DNA of 34,797 nt from an uncultured bacterium. Its GTDB lineage: Bacteria; Zixibacteria; MSB-5A5; CAIYYT01. Position 1 is the stretch's first letter, and every line of letters starts with the position of its first letter. The position numbers and the translations under genes were made by a program. Positions 8,648 through 16,652 of this stretch are shown in pieces. Below the pieces are notes generated by a model that saw only the letters and a list, made by a program, of their open reading frames with translations, did not search any database and was not told the origin of the DNA. Location: positions 1 through 34,797 of the forward strand of contig CAIYYT010000265.1 of NCBI GenBank assembly GCA_903930455.1, in the 5' to 3' direction.

Positions 8648-11160
8648 TGTTGTCTCCTTATCCTCACCGGTTGCGGGTTAGGATTGAAGTAGGTGTACTC
8701 ACGTAACGATGCATGCAAGGTCCCAGGGGATTGCTCGCGGACCAGTCTGGCAGGCAAAACCTTCTCGAAATGGACAGACGTTATGACTACTTCGTCGCCT
8801 CGAGCGATGCCTGCCTTTTTCGCATCTTCCGGATTGATCTCCAATACCCCTTCAGTCAGCAGCATCTTTGATCCCTCCACCCAGGTGGAGAGCGGAAAAC
8901 CACGGTGTGAATGCTCCACAGCCGAGATCGTCAGGAGGTAAGGATAGTCTTCGTTTCTCGGAGAGGGGACAGCCGACTTAGGTTTGGTCACAAAGAGTTC
9001 CCCGGCGGCGTGCAAGGGGATGGGATCACGCGTAATCTCCGTGAATCGACCGAGGCTTTCGGCCACTTGAGATATTTCCTCGCGTATGCTTTCAGTAGAG
9101 GAGAAATCGAAGCCGGGTACACCCATTTTCTGAGCTATCCGACAGAGTATTTGCCAGTCCGGCAATGCTCCTCCCGGAGCATCAACAGCTTTTCTCACCA
9201 ACTGGACTCGACCTTCACCGTTTATGAATGAACCGTCGATCTCCGCAAAGGCTGCAGCAGGCAGGACGAGATCTGCGTGGCAGAAACCGTCCGGCGGATA
9301 GATATTCTGGAAGATCAGAAAGTCGGCGTTTGGTTCCGAACTGAAGGGTATTTCGCCAATCAAGTAGAGCGCTTTCACCCTATCCTTGCCGGACAACGAT
9401 GCCGCGCTCCAGCACGAGTTGTCGGCGGGAGGCTCAACGCCCCACTGCAAAGGCAGTTGAGCGCCTTTGGCTCTCGCGTAACCTCCCGGCAGGAGTTCAC
9501 TATAAGCTCCCATGATTATCGAGCCGTGGAAATTGTTATGTGAAGGCAAAGGTAAAACCCCGGCCTTGATATTTTGCGCTATGCGCGCGATAGCTTCGAG
9601 AATGCTCGCGGAGGTATCATACTGGAGGAATTCGGAACCGACCAGAATCACGGGAGCTTCCGCACGTCTGAGCAGATCGGCAATCATTGCCAGGTCTTGG
9701 TCAAGGTTTGCGTCATTCAACCGAGAACGAGTTTCACTCGTTTCTCTTGCGTCTGCCGTCAGTTTCGCCAGTCTTTCGAGAAGGCCGGTCTCTTCTCCGG
9801 GCAGTGGTTGTAGCCACTTGTCAGCTATCATGGCCAAGTTGTGATGCCTCGGATGAATGGTGATGACTTTCGCTCCTCTCTTGGAGGCTCTCCGCAGCGC
9901 GACCCCTACCACTGATCTAGCGAATCGCGAGTCCAGTCCGACGCAAAGTATCGTCGAGGCCTTCTGCAGGGCTGACAATGGGACTGACATGGTCAGAAGG
10001 TTGGTGTAAGCGTTCAGGCCGGAGCCATAGAAGAACCGAGCGGAGGTGTCAATCCTGTGTGAATGCATTGCGACGCGAACGAACTTCTGAGCAACATAGA
10101 GATCTTCGTTACAGCAGTTGGGGGAAATCAGCATGCCGAATTCACCGGGAGCGCAGCTCGACAGCTTATCGGCTGCCAAGCTAATTGCCGTTTCCCAGGA
10201 GATTTCCGCTTTTGTTTCCCCTTCGACGCGACACGGATTCTTCAATCGGAGCGGACCATTTGCCAATTCCGTACCACAGAATCTCCCTTTGACACAGAGT
10301 TGCCCCTCGTTTACAAGAGGGTCACCGGCCGGCAAACTGCCGATGATTCTGTTACCCTTGATTAGCAGGCGCACTTGGCAACCTACGCCACAGAACGGGC
10401 AGGTAGTAACCTCTTCACGATCCGGTTTACCCTCCCAGGCTCGGGTTTTCTCGCGCAGAGTCCCGGTCGGACAAACAGAGACGCAGGCGCCGCAGAATTC
10501 GCAACCCGCCTCAAAATGAGTGCGGCCGTACGCGGGACCAACTATGGTTTTCCGCCCACGGTTCTTGAAGGCCAGAACATTGGCTATGCGTACCTCCTGG
10601 CACATGCGTACGCACCTGCCGCAGAGGATGCAGAGATTGTAGTCTCTGTCATAAAAGGGGTCGTCCGTCTCCACTCGCAAACCGCGATAGTAGATTGGGT
10701 ACTTAATTTCAGTGACGCCGAGCTTCTCGGCCACAGCCTGGAATTCGCACTGCCCGTCGTTGGAGCAATAACGGCACCCCGTGGTGACACTTGCCTTGCG
10801 GACTGTGACCATGAATCGCTTGCATTCTTCCTTCTCGTCGCAGATCAGACAACTGGACGTATGCTCGCTCATGAATAACTGCAAGATTTCCATTCTCATG
10901 GTCTGTAGTTGAGCGGTATGAGTCCTGATAATCATGCCGTTTTCTACAGGCGTTGTGCAGGCCGTGGGAAGATTGCGCATGCCCTCCACCTCCACAATAC
11001 ACATGCGACAGCCTCCGTGAGGGCTGAGATCACCGTGCGCGCAAAGAGTCGGGATGTAGATGTCGTTCAGTTCGGCGGCCTGTAGGATCGTAATACCCTT
11101 CTTCACTCGGAAGGGTTGGTTGTCGATAGTAACTGCTACTGTAAGGTCATTTTGATTCAT
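8635..11160 (-). CDS. NuoG-like multi-cluster Fe-S subunit with degenerate molybdopterin oxidoreductase domain
   Basis: 841-residue electron-transfer subunit. Domains in order: a [2Fe-2S] ferredoxin (Cys40, 51, 54, 68); a His-Cys [4Fe-4S] site (His100, Cys104, 107, 113); a second three-cysteine group (Cys129, 132, 138); two ferredoxin-type [4Fe-4S] sites (Cys177-187 and Cys220-230); and a molybdopterin oxidoreductase domain with its own cluster motif (CPFCGVGC at 254-261, plus Cys289). The C-terminal dinucleotide-binding barrel is present. Formate dehydrogenases have a Cys or Sec metal ligand about 120 residues after that motif. Here the matching stretch is DTSARFFYGSG, with neither, so formate oxidation is unlikely. 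The gene overlaps nuoF-like by 4 bases (ATGA) and nfnA by 13, so it probably wires NuoEF-like to NfnAB-like modules. Confidence 0.85.
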   Translation of the reverse strand: MNQNDLTVAVTIDNQPFRVKKGITILQAAELNDIYIPTLCAHGDLSPHGGCRMCIVEVEGMRNLPTACTTPVENGMIIRTHTAQLQTMRMEILQLFMSEHTSSCLICDEKEECKRFMVTVRKASVTTGCRYCSNDGQCEFQAVAEKLGVTEIKYPIYYRGLRVETDDPFYDRDYNLCILCGRCVRMCQEVRIANVLAFKNRGRKTIVGPAYGRTHFEAGCEFCGACVSVCPTGTLREKTRAWEGKPDREEVTTCPFCGVGCQVRLLIKGNRIIGSLPAGDPLVNEGQLCVKGRFCGTELANGPLRLKNPCRVEGETKAEISWETAISLAADKLSSCAPGEFGMLISPNCCNEDLYVAQKFVRVAMHSHRIDTSARFFYGSGLNAYTNLLTMSVPLSALQKASTILCVGLDSRFARSVVGVALRRASKRGAKVITIHPRHHNLAMIADKWLQPLPGEETGLLERLAKLTADARETSETRSRLNDANLDQDLAMIADLLRRAEAPVILVGSEFLQYDTSASILEAIARIAQNIKAGVLPLPSHNNFHGSIIMGAYSELLPGGYARAKGAQLPLQWGVEPPADNSCWSAASLSGKDRVKALYLIGEIPFSSEPNADFLIFQNIYPPDGFCHADLVLPAAAFAEIDGSFINGEGRVQLVRKAVDAPGGALPDWQILCRIAQKMGVPGFDFSSTESIREEISQVAESLGRFTEITRDPIPLHAAGELFVTKPKSAVPSPRNEDYPYLLTISAVEHSHRGFPLSTWVEGSKMLLTEGVLEINPEDAKKAGIARGDEVVITSVHFEKVLPARLVREQSPGTLHASLREYTYFNPNPQPVRIRRQQCSG

Positions 11161-13046
11161 GACGCGCTCCGTATTGACCGGAAAACAATGGCATCTGCGG
11201 CGAGAGGATCATAACGGCAGATCTCATAACACGCCTTGCATTTGATGCAGCGATACAGATCGATCTTGTGCAACTCGGACCTGGCACCGGTAATCGCCTG
11301 AGTGGGGCAGACGCTGACACAGCGCTGGCAGCCGTTGCACTTGGCTGGATCAATTTCGTATTCGACCAGTTCTCGGCAGACAGCCGCAGAACAATGCTTC
11401 TGCTTGATATGCTGAAGGTATTCTTCGCGGAAATGACGCAAGGTCGTCAACACCGGGTTGGGCGCCGTTTGTCCCAAGCCGCAGAGAGATGCTCTAGCCA
11501 CGGTCTCGGCGAGAACCTGAAGTTTGGACAAGTCTTCCATCTCCCCCTGTCCCTTGGCGATCCTTTCCAGAATGTCCACCATGTGGTGAGTTCCCACCCG
11601 ACAGGGGGAACACTTTCCGCAAGATTCATTTTGGGTGAAATGCAGGAAGTAGAGAGCCAGATCTACGGCACAGGTCTCTTCATCCATGACGATCATTCCC
11701 CCCGACCCCATGATTGATCCGGCTGCCGTCATTGATTCGTATTCAACGGGAATATCCAGATACTCCTCGGACAGACAGCCACCGGACGGCCCGCCAGTCT
11801 GGACCGCTTTGAAGCGCTTCTGTGAGCCACCGCCTATGTCAAAGATGATTTGCCGAAGCTTGATCCCCAGCGGTACTTCAATCAGACCGGGGCGGCGAAC
11901 CTTGCCGACAAGAGAGAAGGTCTTGGTTCCGTAGTTGCCCTTTACACCAAACTGTCGGTACCAGGCAGCTCCATTCCGGATGATGTTTGGCAGTGCTCCC
12001 AGCGTCTCCACGTTGTTGATAATTGTCGGTTCACCACGCAGACCGGCAATCGCCGGGAAAGGGGGACGGGATTTGGGCATGCCGCGTCGACCCTCGATAG
12101 AGCCGATCAGGGCTGTTTCCTCGCCGCAGACGAATGCTCCGGCACCTTCTTTGATGATGATATCGAAGCTGAAACCGGAATCGAGGATGTTATCCCCAAG
12201 CAGCCCGTATTCTCTCATCTGGCTCGTGGCCCTTTTCAGGCGCGCGATTGCGAGTAGGTACTCGGAGTTGATGTAGACGTAGCCGTGATTAGCGCCAATA
12301 GCATATGCCGCTATCAGTAGTCCTTCCAAAACGCAATGCGGGTCACTCTCGATCAGAGACCTGTTCATAAACGCCCCGGGATCGCCCTCGGAACAGTTGC
12401 AGATCATGTACTTGGTGGTACCGGGGACACTCCGGCAGATTTCCCATTTCCTGTATGTGGGAAATCCAGCTCCACCCCTGCCTCGCAGCCCGGCCTCCTT
12501 CACTTCGGCGATGACATCTTCCGGACGTTTTTCCAACGCGCCGGCAAGTCCGACATATCCGTCGTTGGCCAGATAGTGATCGATATCCTCGGGGTCTATA
12601 AATCCGCAGTTTCGCAACACGACTCGGACTTGAGGCTTTAGCATCGGCATCTCAAAGAATTTTGGCAGTCCATCAAAATGTCCGTTGCCGTTGCTGCCGA
12701 AGTGTCCTACCGCCAATTCAAGCGACGGATCGCCTTTGATCAAATAGCGTTCGATGATGCTTCTGGCCATCTGCGGTGTCACATTGGCATAGCTTACTCG
12801 GGGGGATCCCGGCATAGTGATATCCATCAGTGGTTCAAGGTAGCATGGACCGATGCAACCAACCTGAACCACGGTTGCTTCAAGCCGATTTTCACTTAGA
12901 GTTCTTTGCACCGATTCCAACACATCTAATGCACCGGCGGCAGTACCGCAGGTGGCGGTGCCGATGTGAATGACTGGAACCCGGCTTTCTTTCAGTGAAT
13001 CCCACTTGTCACGAGCCACTTGTCTTCTTGTCAATAGATCATTCAC
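11157..13046 (-). CDS. NuoF/HydB-like NADH-binding FMN Fe-S subunit
   Basis: 629-residue soluble NADH dehydrogenase subunit of the NuoF/HydB/HndC/StnB type. An N-terminal thioredoxin-like [2Fe-2S] domain (Cys33, Cys64, Cys68) is fused to the flavin/NADH domain, with the glycine-rich GRGGAGFPT at 189-197 and CNCSEGDPGAF near 216-226. An SLBB domain follows, then a [4Fe-4S] motif ESCGKCSPC (Cys476, 479, 482, with Cys522). A C-terminal double ferredoxin has Cys570-580 and Cys600-610. The N- and C-terminal extra domains are absent from complex I NuoF but typical of bifurcating HydB proteins. The start is GTG, overlapping nuoE-like by 8 bases. The family supports a role as the NADH-linked, possibly bifurcating, core. 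Confidence 0.9.
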   Translation of the reverse strand: MNDLLTRRQVARDKWDSLKESRVPVIHIGTATCGTAAGALDVLESVQRTLSENRLEATVVQVGCIGPCYLEPLMDITMPGSPRVSYANVTPQMARSIIERYLIKGDPSLELAVGHFGSNGNGHFDGLPKFFEMPMLKPQVRVVLRNCGFIDPEDIDHYLANDGYVGLAGALEKRPEDVIAEVKEAGLRGRGGAGFPTYRKWEICRSVPGTTKYMICNCSEGDPGAFMNRSLIESDPHCVLEGLLIAAYAIGANHGYVYINSEYLLAIARLKRATSQMREYGLLGDNILDSGFSFDIIIKEGAGAFVCGEETALIGSIEGRRGMPKSRPPFPAIAGLRGEPTIINNVETLGALPNIIRNGAAWYRQFGVKGNYGTKTFSLVGKVRRPGLIEVPLGIKLRQIIFDIGGGSQKRFKAVQTGGPSGGCLSEEYLDIPVEYESMTAAGSIMGSGGMIVMDEETCAVDLALYFLHFTQNESCGKCSPCRVGTHHMVDILERIAKGQGEMEDLSKLQVLAETVARASLCGLGQTAPNPVLTTLRHFREEYLQHIKQKHCSAAVCRELVEYEIDPAKCNGCQRCVSVCPTQAITGARSELHKIDLYRCIKCKACYEICRYDPLAADAIVFRSIRSAS

Positions 13047-13491
13047 GGCGACTGAGTATCTCCTCCAAACCGGTCACCATCATACGAGCATGAACGCGGT
13101 CATTGATTTTAACGACGGGGGCAAGGGCGCAGCAGCCCAAACAGTTCACTCTCTGGAAATCGAAACGACGATCTTCTGTTACCTGTCCTATGGATACGCC
13201 AAGCTTCCAACCGACGGCATCGGCCAAGAACTTGCCGCCATGCACGTGACAGGCGGTTCCCATGCAGACTTTGATGGACGTGGTGCCGGGCTCGGTGAAG
13301 CGATACTTGGAATAGAAGGATGCCACACCATAAATCTGATTCTCGGAAAGGCGCAAAAACTGGGCGGTGTGTTTGACAGCGTCCTCAGAAATGTAACCGA
13401 ATTTTTCCTGTATCCTCAGGAGAATCGCAATCAGATCACCCTCTTCACCTTTGAAGGCTGAGAATATGTCATTGTAAGGATTGTCACTCAT
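13039..13491 (-). CDS. NuoE/HydC-like [2Fe-2S] thioredoxin-fold subunit
   Basis: 150-residue NuoE/HydC/HndA-type subunit. The C-terminal thioredoxin-like domain carries the [2Fe-2S] ligands with canonical spacing: C-x4-C at Cys76 and Cys81, and C-x3-C at Cys117 and Cys121. The helical N-terminal half includes IYGVASFYSKYRF, a family hallmark. The ATG is preceded at some distance by GGGAG. It lies 47 bases downstream of the hydrogenase-like gene and overlaps the NuoF-like gene by 8 bases. Together they form the two-subunit NADH-oxidising module found in complex I, bifurcating hydrogenases and Stn-type transhydrogenases. Confidence 0.92.
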   Translation of the reverse strand: MSDNPYNDIFSAFKGEEGDLIAILLRIQEKFGYISEDAVKHTAQFLRLSENQIYGVASFYSKYRFTEPGTTSIKVCMGTACHVHGGKFLADAVGWKLGVSIGQVTEDRRFDFQRVNCLGCCALAPVVKINDRVHARMMVTGLEEILSRRE

Positions 13492-13538
13492 CTAAGCATT
13501 TTCTCCCATAGAATGGTTGGGGTCTGACTGACCGGTTG

Positions 13539-14807
13539 CTATTCGTCCTCACCGCGTTGAGAAAGGAAGATGCAATCGGTAAGTTTCACTTGTCCTCTGA
13601 CGAAATCCTCGGCGAAGACCTTGCAGGTGGGTGAGCCGCAGCAACCGCAGTCTATTTGATGAAGTCTTTGATACACTCTTTCTCTTTCTTTCATTCTCTT
13701 GATGGAGGTCTGCAAATCGGTATCGAAGTATTCCGTAGGACGAGGCAGAATCGGGTGCTCCAAAGAATAGTATCCCTCCTTGAGCTTTCGTTCCACATCC
13801 TCATGTTCCCTTTGGGTATGCCTCTCGTATTTGTGTCTCTGCTTGGTGCTGTTAGACTGCGCAACATAGGGGTTCTCAACATTTAATGGCCCGCCGATAC
13901 AACCAAACATGTGCGCCAGCGCTTCCACAAATGCGACATTCCGCAAGCGCGAATTCTCAATATCGTCAAGTATCTGCACGACGTGGTCCAACCCGGAGAC
14001 GGCCAACCAGTTTTCCGCTTTTACCGATCGGATAATGCTGCCTGTAGCGACCCAGCCACTGCTAAAAGCGAAGTCCTCGGGAACCATGCTCTCGTCAAAT
14101 TCTTCTTTGATAGTTATTACATGCGGGAGAAGAACGGAGTACGTGTCCTTGATAGAGAACGCATCGTCAAACCAGGATTCTTCCTTTTCGGCGGGCTGCC
14201 TGATGGAAACGATCTTTGCAGGACAGTTGGCAATGTAGAATATGCCAATATCGTCTGGCTGCAACCCCAGCTTGCCGGGGTAGCTCCGCCTGATCTCCCG
14301 CGCCGTCATTTCCCGTGGCACGTCCATCGGGACAATCAACTCGACTAAGTCCGGATATTTGACCTGAATGAGCCTGACTATAGAAGGGCAATAGGACGAG
14401 ATGAGCGGAAGACGGCCTCGATATCCCTTTATGTATTCGAATAGGGCGTTGCCGAGCGCCAACGACGAAGTCGCAACGTCGACGACTTCATCAAATCCGA
14501 GACTCCTTAGGGCCAGATGGATGACATAAGGGTGAATACTCGACTCGAATTGCGAGTAGAGCGCCGGCGCAGGAACCACGACTTTGTACTTAAATTGAGA
14601 TATTTTGGCGACCGGATCGACGATTAGTTGAATGGCGCCGGAAGGACAGACAGACAAGCATTTGCCGCAATCGACACATAGGTCCTCGAATATTGTTGCC
14701 TTACCGTTTCTCACGCGGATGGCCTGCGTAGGGCAATGTCGCATACAAGCCATGTGTCCTCGACACTTTTCCGGATCTACTCTGTGCGCGTGATAGTACG
14801 TTGCCAA
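13539..14807 (-). CDS. Sensory-type [FeFe]-hydrogenase-like Fe-S protein with altered cluster ligands
   Basis: 422-residue protein related to the putative sensory (HydS, group C/D) [FeFe] hydrogenases. The N terminus holds a double ferredoxin. In the first site the pattern is Cys15-His18-Cys21-Cys25, where Cys is normal at 18; the second (LCVDCGKCLSVCP) is intact. The H-cluster region keeps Cys140 (ISSYCPS), Cys195 (ANCPAK) and Cys303, but His299 replaces the first cysteine of the C-x3-C motif. Tyr139 replaces the proton-relay cysteine. A C-terminal FeS-domain motif has Cys387, 390, 395 and 412 (C-x2-C-x4-C-x16-C). The start is TTG with GGGAG about 10 bases upstream. Position between HsfB-like and NuoE-like genes suggests a redox or H2 sensor. 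Catalysis is doubtful. Confidence 0.82.
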   Translation of the reverse strand: MATYYHAHRVDPEKCRGHMACMRHCPTQAIRVRNGKATIFEDLCVDCGKCLSVCPSGAIQLIVDPVAKISQFKYKVVVPAPALYSQFESSIHPYVIHLALRSLGFDEVVDVATSSLALGNALFEYIKGYRGRLPLISSYCPSIVRLIQVKYPDLVELIVPMDVPREMTAREIRRSYPGKLGLQPDDIGIFYIANCPAKIVSIRQPAEKEESWFDDAFSIKDTYSVLLPHVITIKEEFDESMVPEDFAFSSGWVATGSIIRSVKAENWLAVSGLDHVVQILDDIENSRLRNVAFVEALAHMFGCIGGPLNVENPYVAQSNSTKQRHKYERHTQREHEDVERKLKEGYYSLEHPILPRPTEYFDTDLQTSIKRMKERERVYQRLHQIDCGCCGSPTCKVFAEDFVRGQVKLTDCIFLSQRGEDE

Positions 14808-14840
14808 GCGAATGTCTCTCCCGTCAGAGTGAGAAGTACG

Positions 14841-15674
14841 TTAGATAAGGAATCGCATTTGCAGAGTCGTCCCTTTCCCGACCACACTATTAACCTTAAG
14901 CTCGTCAGAGTTTCGCCGTATGTTTGGTAATCCCATTCCCGAGCCGAATCCCATCGCACGTTGCTCTTCCGTAGAGGTAGTAAATCCTTCCTGCATAGCC
15001 ATGTCGATGTCTGGGATTCCCTTTCCCTCATCATGAATCACGACTTCTATCAGTTGAGGAGTTACGGCGAGGAGAACCTTGGCCCGAATCGCATGCATCA
15101 CGACATTCATCTCCCCTTCGTAAGTGGAGATGGCGACTCGTCTGACGATCTTGGGATCAATTCCTATCTTCTTAAGAACAGATTTCACTTCGGTGGATAC
15201 CATTCCTGCTCTGGCAAAGTCACTGCCTTCGATCGAGAACTCGTTGTTCAGCAGTATTTCGTCCGCCTTTGGGGCCGGGGGAGCGGTTCCCCGATCGAGC
15301 TTAATCCCCCTCCTCTCTTCTTCAACCCTGATGCAGGCGTCGTACATGTCCAATTCTGTTGACAGCAACACAAGATGATGGTCTCTTGCAAACACGCCGG
15401 AACCGTCTCTTGGCTTCTTCCCACGCACGAGCACAATGGCTTTGAATTCCGCCATGTGAGCGGACACGATTGCCTGCTGAGATGCCAGGCCGGTCAACAG
15501 AATCGAATTGGGCTTGCCGAAAGCCAAAACGTCGCTCATGAGATCGGAGGCGTAAATGTGTTCAACTTCGGAATCAAGCCAACCGTCTCCTTCGATAACG
15601 GTAGCTTCCAAAGCTTCTTTGACCATTCCGATTCTCACTATTTGTGCTTCAGCTCCAAGTAAGTTGCAGGACAA
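14841..15674 (-). CDS. DRTGG domain plus HsfB-type anti-sigma/histidine-kinase-like ATPase
   Basis: 277-residue fusion. Residues 1-125 form a DRTGG domain, a ligand-binding module often found with CBS or phosphotransacetylase proteins. Residues 145-277 form a GHKL ATPase of the RsbW/HsfB kind, with N-box STYEGEMNVVMHA (183-195), G1 DEGKGIPDI (215-223) and G2 GSGMGLPNI (244-252). HsfB proteins are encoded next to HydS-type hydrogenases and are thought to relay redox signals. The proposed TTG start at 15674 has AGGAG 5 bases upstream. A GTG at 15635 would also be possible but has poorer spacing. It is 33 bases upstream of the hydrogenase-like gene. No His-phosphorylation (HisKA) domain is visible. 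Confidence 0.82.
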   Translation of the reverse strand: MSCNLLGAEAQIVRIGMVKEALEATVIEGDGWLDSEVEHIYASDLMSDVLAFGKPNSILLTGLASQQAIVSAHMAEFKAIVLVRGKKPRDGSGVFARDHHLVLLSTELDMYDACIRVEEERRGIKLDRGTAPPAPKADEILLNNEFSIEGSDFARAGMVSTEVKSVLKKIGIDPKIVRRVAISTYEGEMNVVMHAIRAKVLLAVTPQLIEVVIHDEGKGIPDIDMAMQEGFTTSTEEQRAMGFGSGMGLPNIRRNSDELKVNSVVGKGTTLQMRFLI

Positions 15675-15727
15675 GAAACTCCTGTCCGCGTTCTAATGCT
15701 CCGATACGGTCTGTCGGTCGTTATGCA

Positions 15728-16063
15728 CTACTTCGTCACCAGACCCAACACATAAAGTTTTCCCACAAGCTCGAACGATGAAAGTGCGGTCGACAGAATG
15801 GCTATGCTGTGTTGGTTCGCGAGATCCAACGTGTCCTGGGGTACCTTCTTGCCGCTAGTGATAACAATCGCCGAGGCGTCAACCAAATTAGCGGCAGGAA
15901 CGATGTTCTTGTGAGTTTGGACGGTTATCCACAAATTCCCCGACTTAGCGCTGGCCATTACGTCGCTGAGCATGTCCGAGACGATCACACCATCAACTTC
16001 CCGAGGTTCAAACTGGGTCAAGGGTGTGAGTCCAGCACTTTCAATCAAGTCTTTCGTAGTCAT
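15728..16063 (-). CDS. Small DRTGG-domain protein
   Basis: 111-residue protein made of one DRTGG domain, similar in layout to the N-terminal domain of the next gene. Shared elements are the VSDMLSDVMA segment (compare ASDLMSDVLA there) and a later VITSGKKVP block (compare VLVRGKKP). The ATG at 16063 was chosen because MTTKDLIESAG is a normal domain start and GGAG lies 8 bases before it; longer upstream frames lack support. It sits 53 bases before the DRTGG-ATPase gene. The two DRTGG proteins probably sense a common small ligand. The ligand is unknown. Confidence 0.8.
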   Translation of the reverse strand: MTTKDLIESAGLTPLTQFEPREVDGVIVSDMLSDVMASAKSGNLWITVQTHKNIVPAANLVDASAIVITSGKKVPQDTLDLANQHSIAILSTALSSFELVGKLYVLGLVTK

Positions 16064-16106
16064 GAAAAGTCTCCAACTTAGTTCCAAGGGATAAGCTCTA
16101 TCCCAA

Positions 16107-16652
16107 TCAAAATAGGGGTTTTCTCTCCTCTGGCGCCTCAAGCGAAAGCATTCCGACATCGTGAATGAATTCGCCCCGGCAAAGAGAGAGGTTCTTGATT
16201 TGATCAAACCAAACGATCTTTATCGTTGAACGGGAAGTATCTCTGCGCTGATTGAAATGGTCGGTAAGCATCTGGAGCTTGCGCTCGGGTATCGGCTGTG
16301 ACTTCGCCTCAGGCAGAAAACCGAATGCAACCAGGATCCAAGTTTTCTTGGCGGCACACTCTTTCCGTATCATCTCGATTTGGCAGTCGGGCAAGCATCC
16401 CGTACAGTATAATAGCCCGAGAAGATCTGCAAAACTCTCCACGTGATTGCAGGACGTACACTGTAGGTCGAATTTGAAAGTCTGAGCGTTCTCAACTATT
16501 CTCCATAAGCACGGGCCTTCACGATATTCATCCCAAGTGTCCTGGGTTGAAAAATAGGTCCTGACAGTTTGACAGTGAGAGCACTTCTCGAAGACGGTAA
16601 AGCCGAATTGAATATTGGTCATTTTCCATCGGTGCTGACATTCCGGCATCAC
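16107..16652 (-). CDS. Conserved-looking cysteine-rich (zinc-ribbon-like) protein of unknown function
   Basis: 181 residues, first gene of the redox operon. Not a family I can name. The N-terminal half has metal-site-like pairs: Cys5/His7 with Cys24-Cys27, Cys65-Cys68, and Cys83-Cys86 with Cys90. This suggests one or two zinc ribbons or an Fe-S site. The C-terminal half looks alpha/beta, with the hydrophobic strand TWILVAFGFLPEA and the stretch RSTIKIVWFDQ. It starts at GTG 16652 or ATG 16649, with GAGGAAG upstream favouring either. It ends 43 bases before the DRTGG gene. Context implies a regulatory or assembly role with the hydrogenase-like sensor. This is inference only. Confidence 0.7.
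   Translation of the reverse strand: MMPECQHRWKMTNIQFGFTVFEKCSHCQTVRTYFSTQDTWDEYREGPCLWRIVENAQTFKFDLQCTSCNHVESFADLLGLLYCTGCLPDCQIEMIRKECAAKKTWILVAFGFLPEAKSQPIPERKLQMLTDHFNQRRDTSRSTIKIVWFDQIKNLSLCRGEFIHDVGMLSLEAPEERKPLF

Noticed and set aside
8635-11160. Formate dehydrogenase alpha subunit
   Set aside because: The Cys/Sec metal ligand is missing, and the neighbours are NADH and transhydrogenase subunits.
13539-14807. Catalytic H2-evolving [FeFe] hydrogenase
   Set aside because: One cubane ligand and the proton-relay cysteine are replaced (His299, Tyr139). The gene sits with HsfB-type regulators, so a sensory role is more likely.
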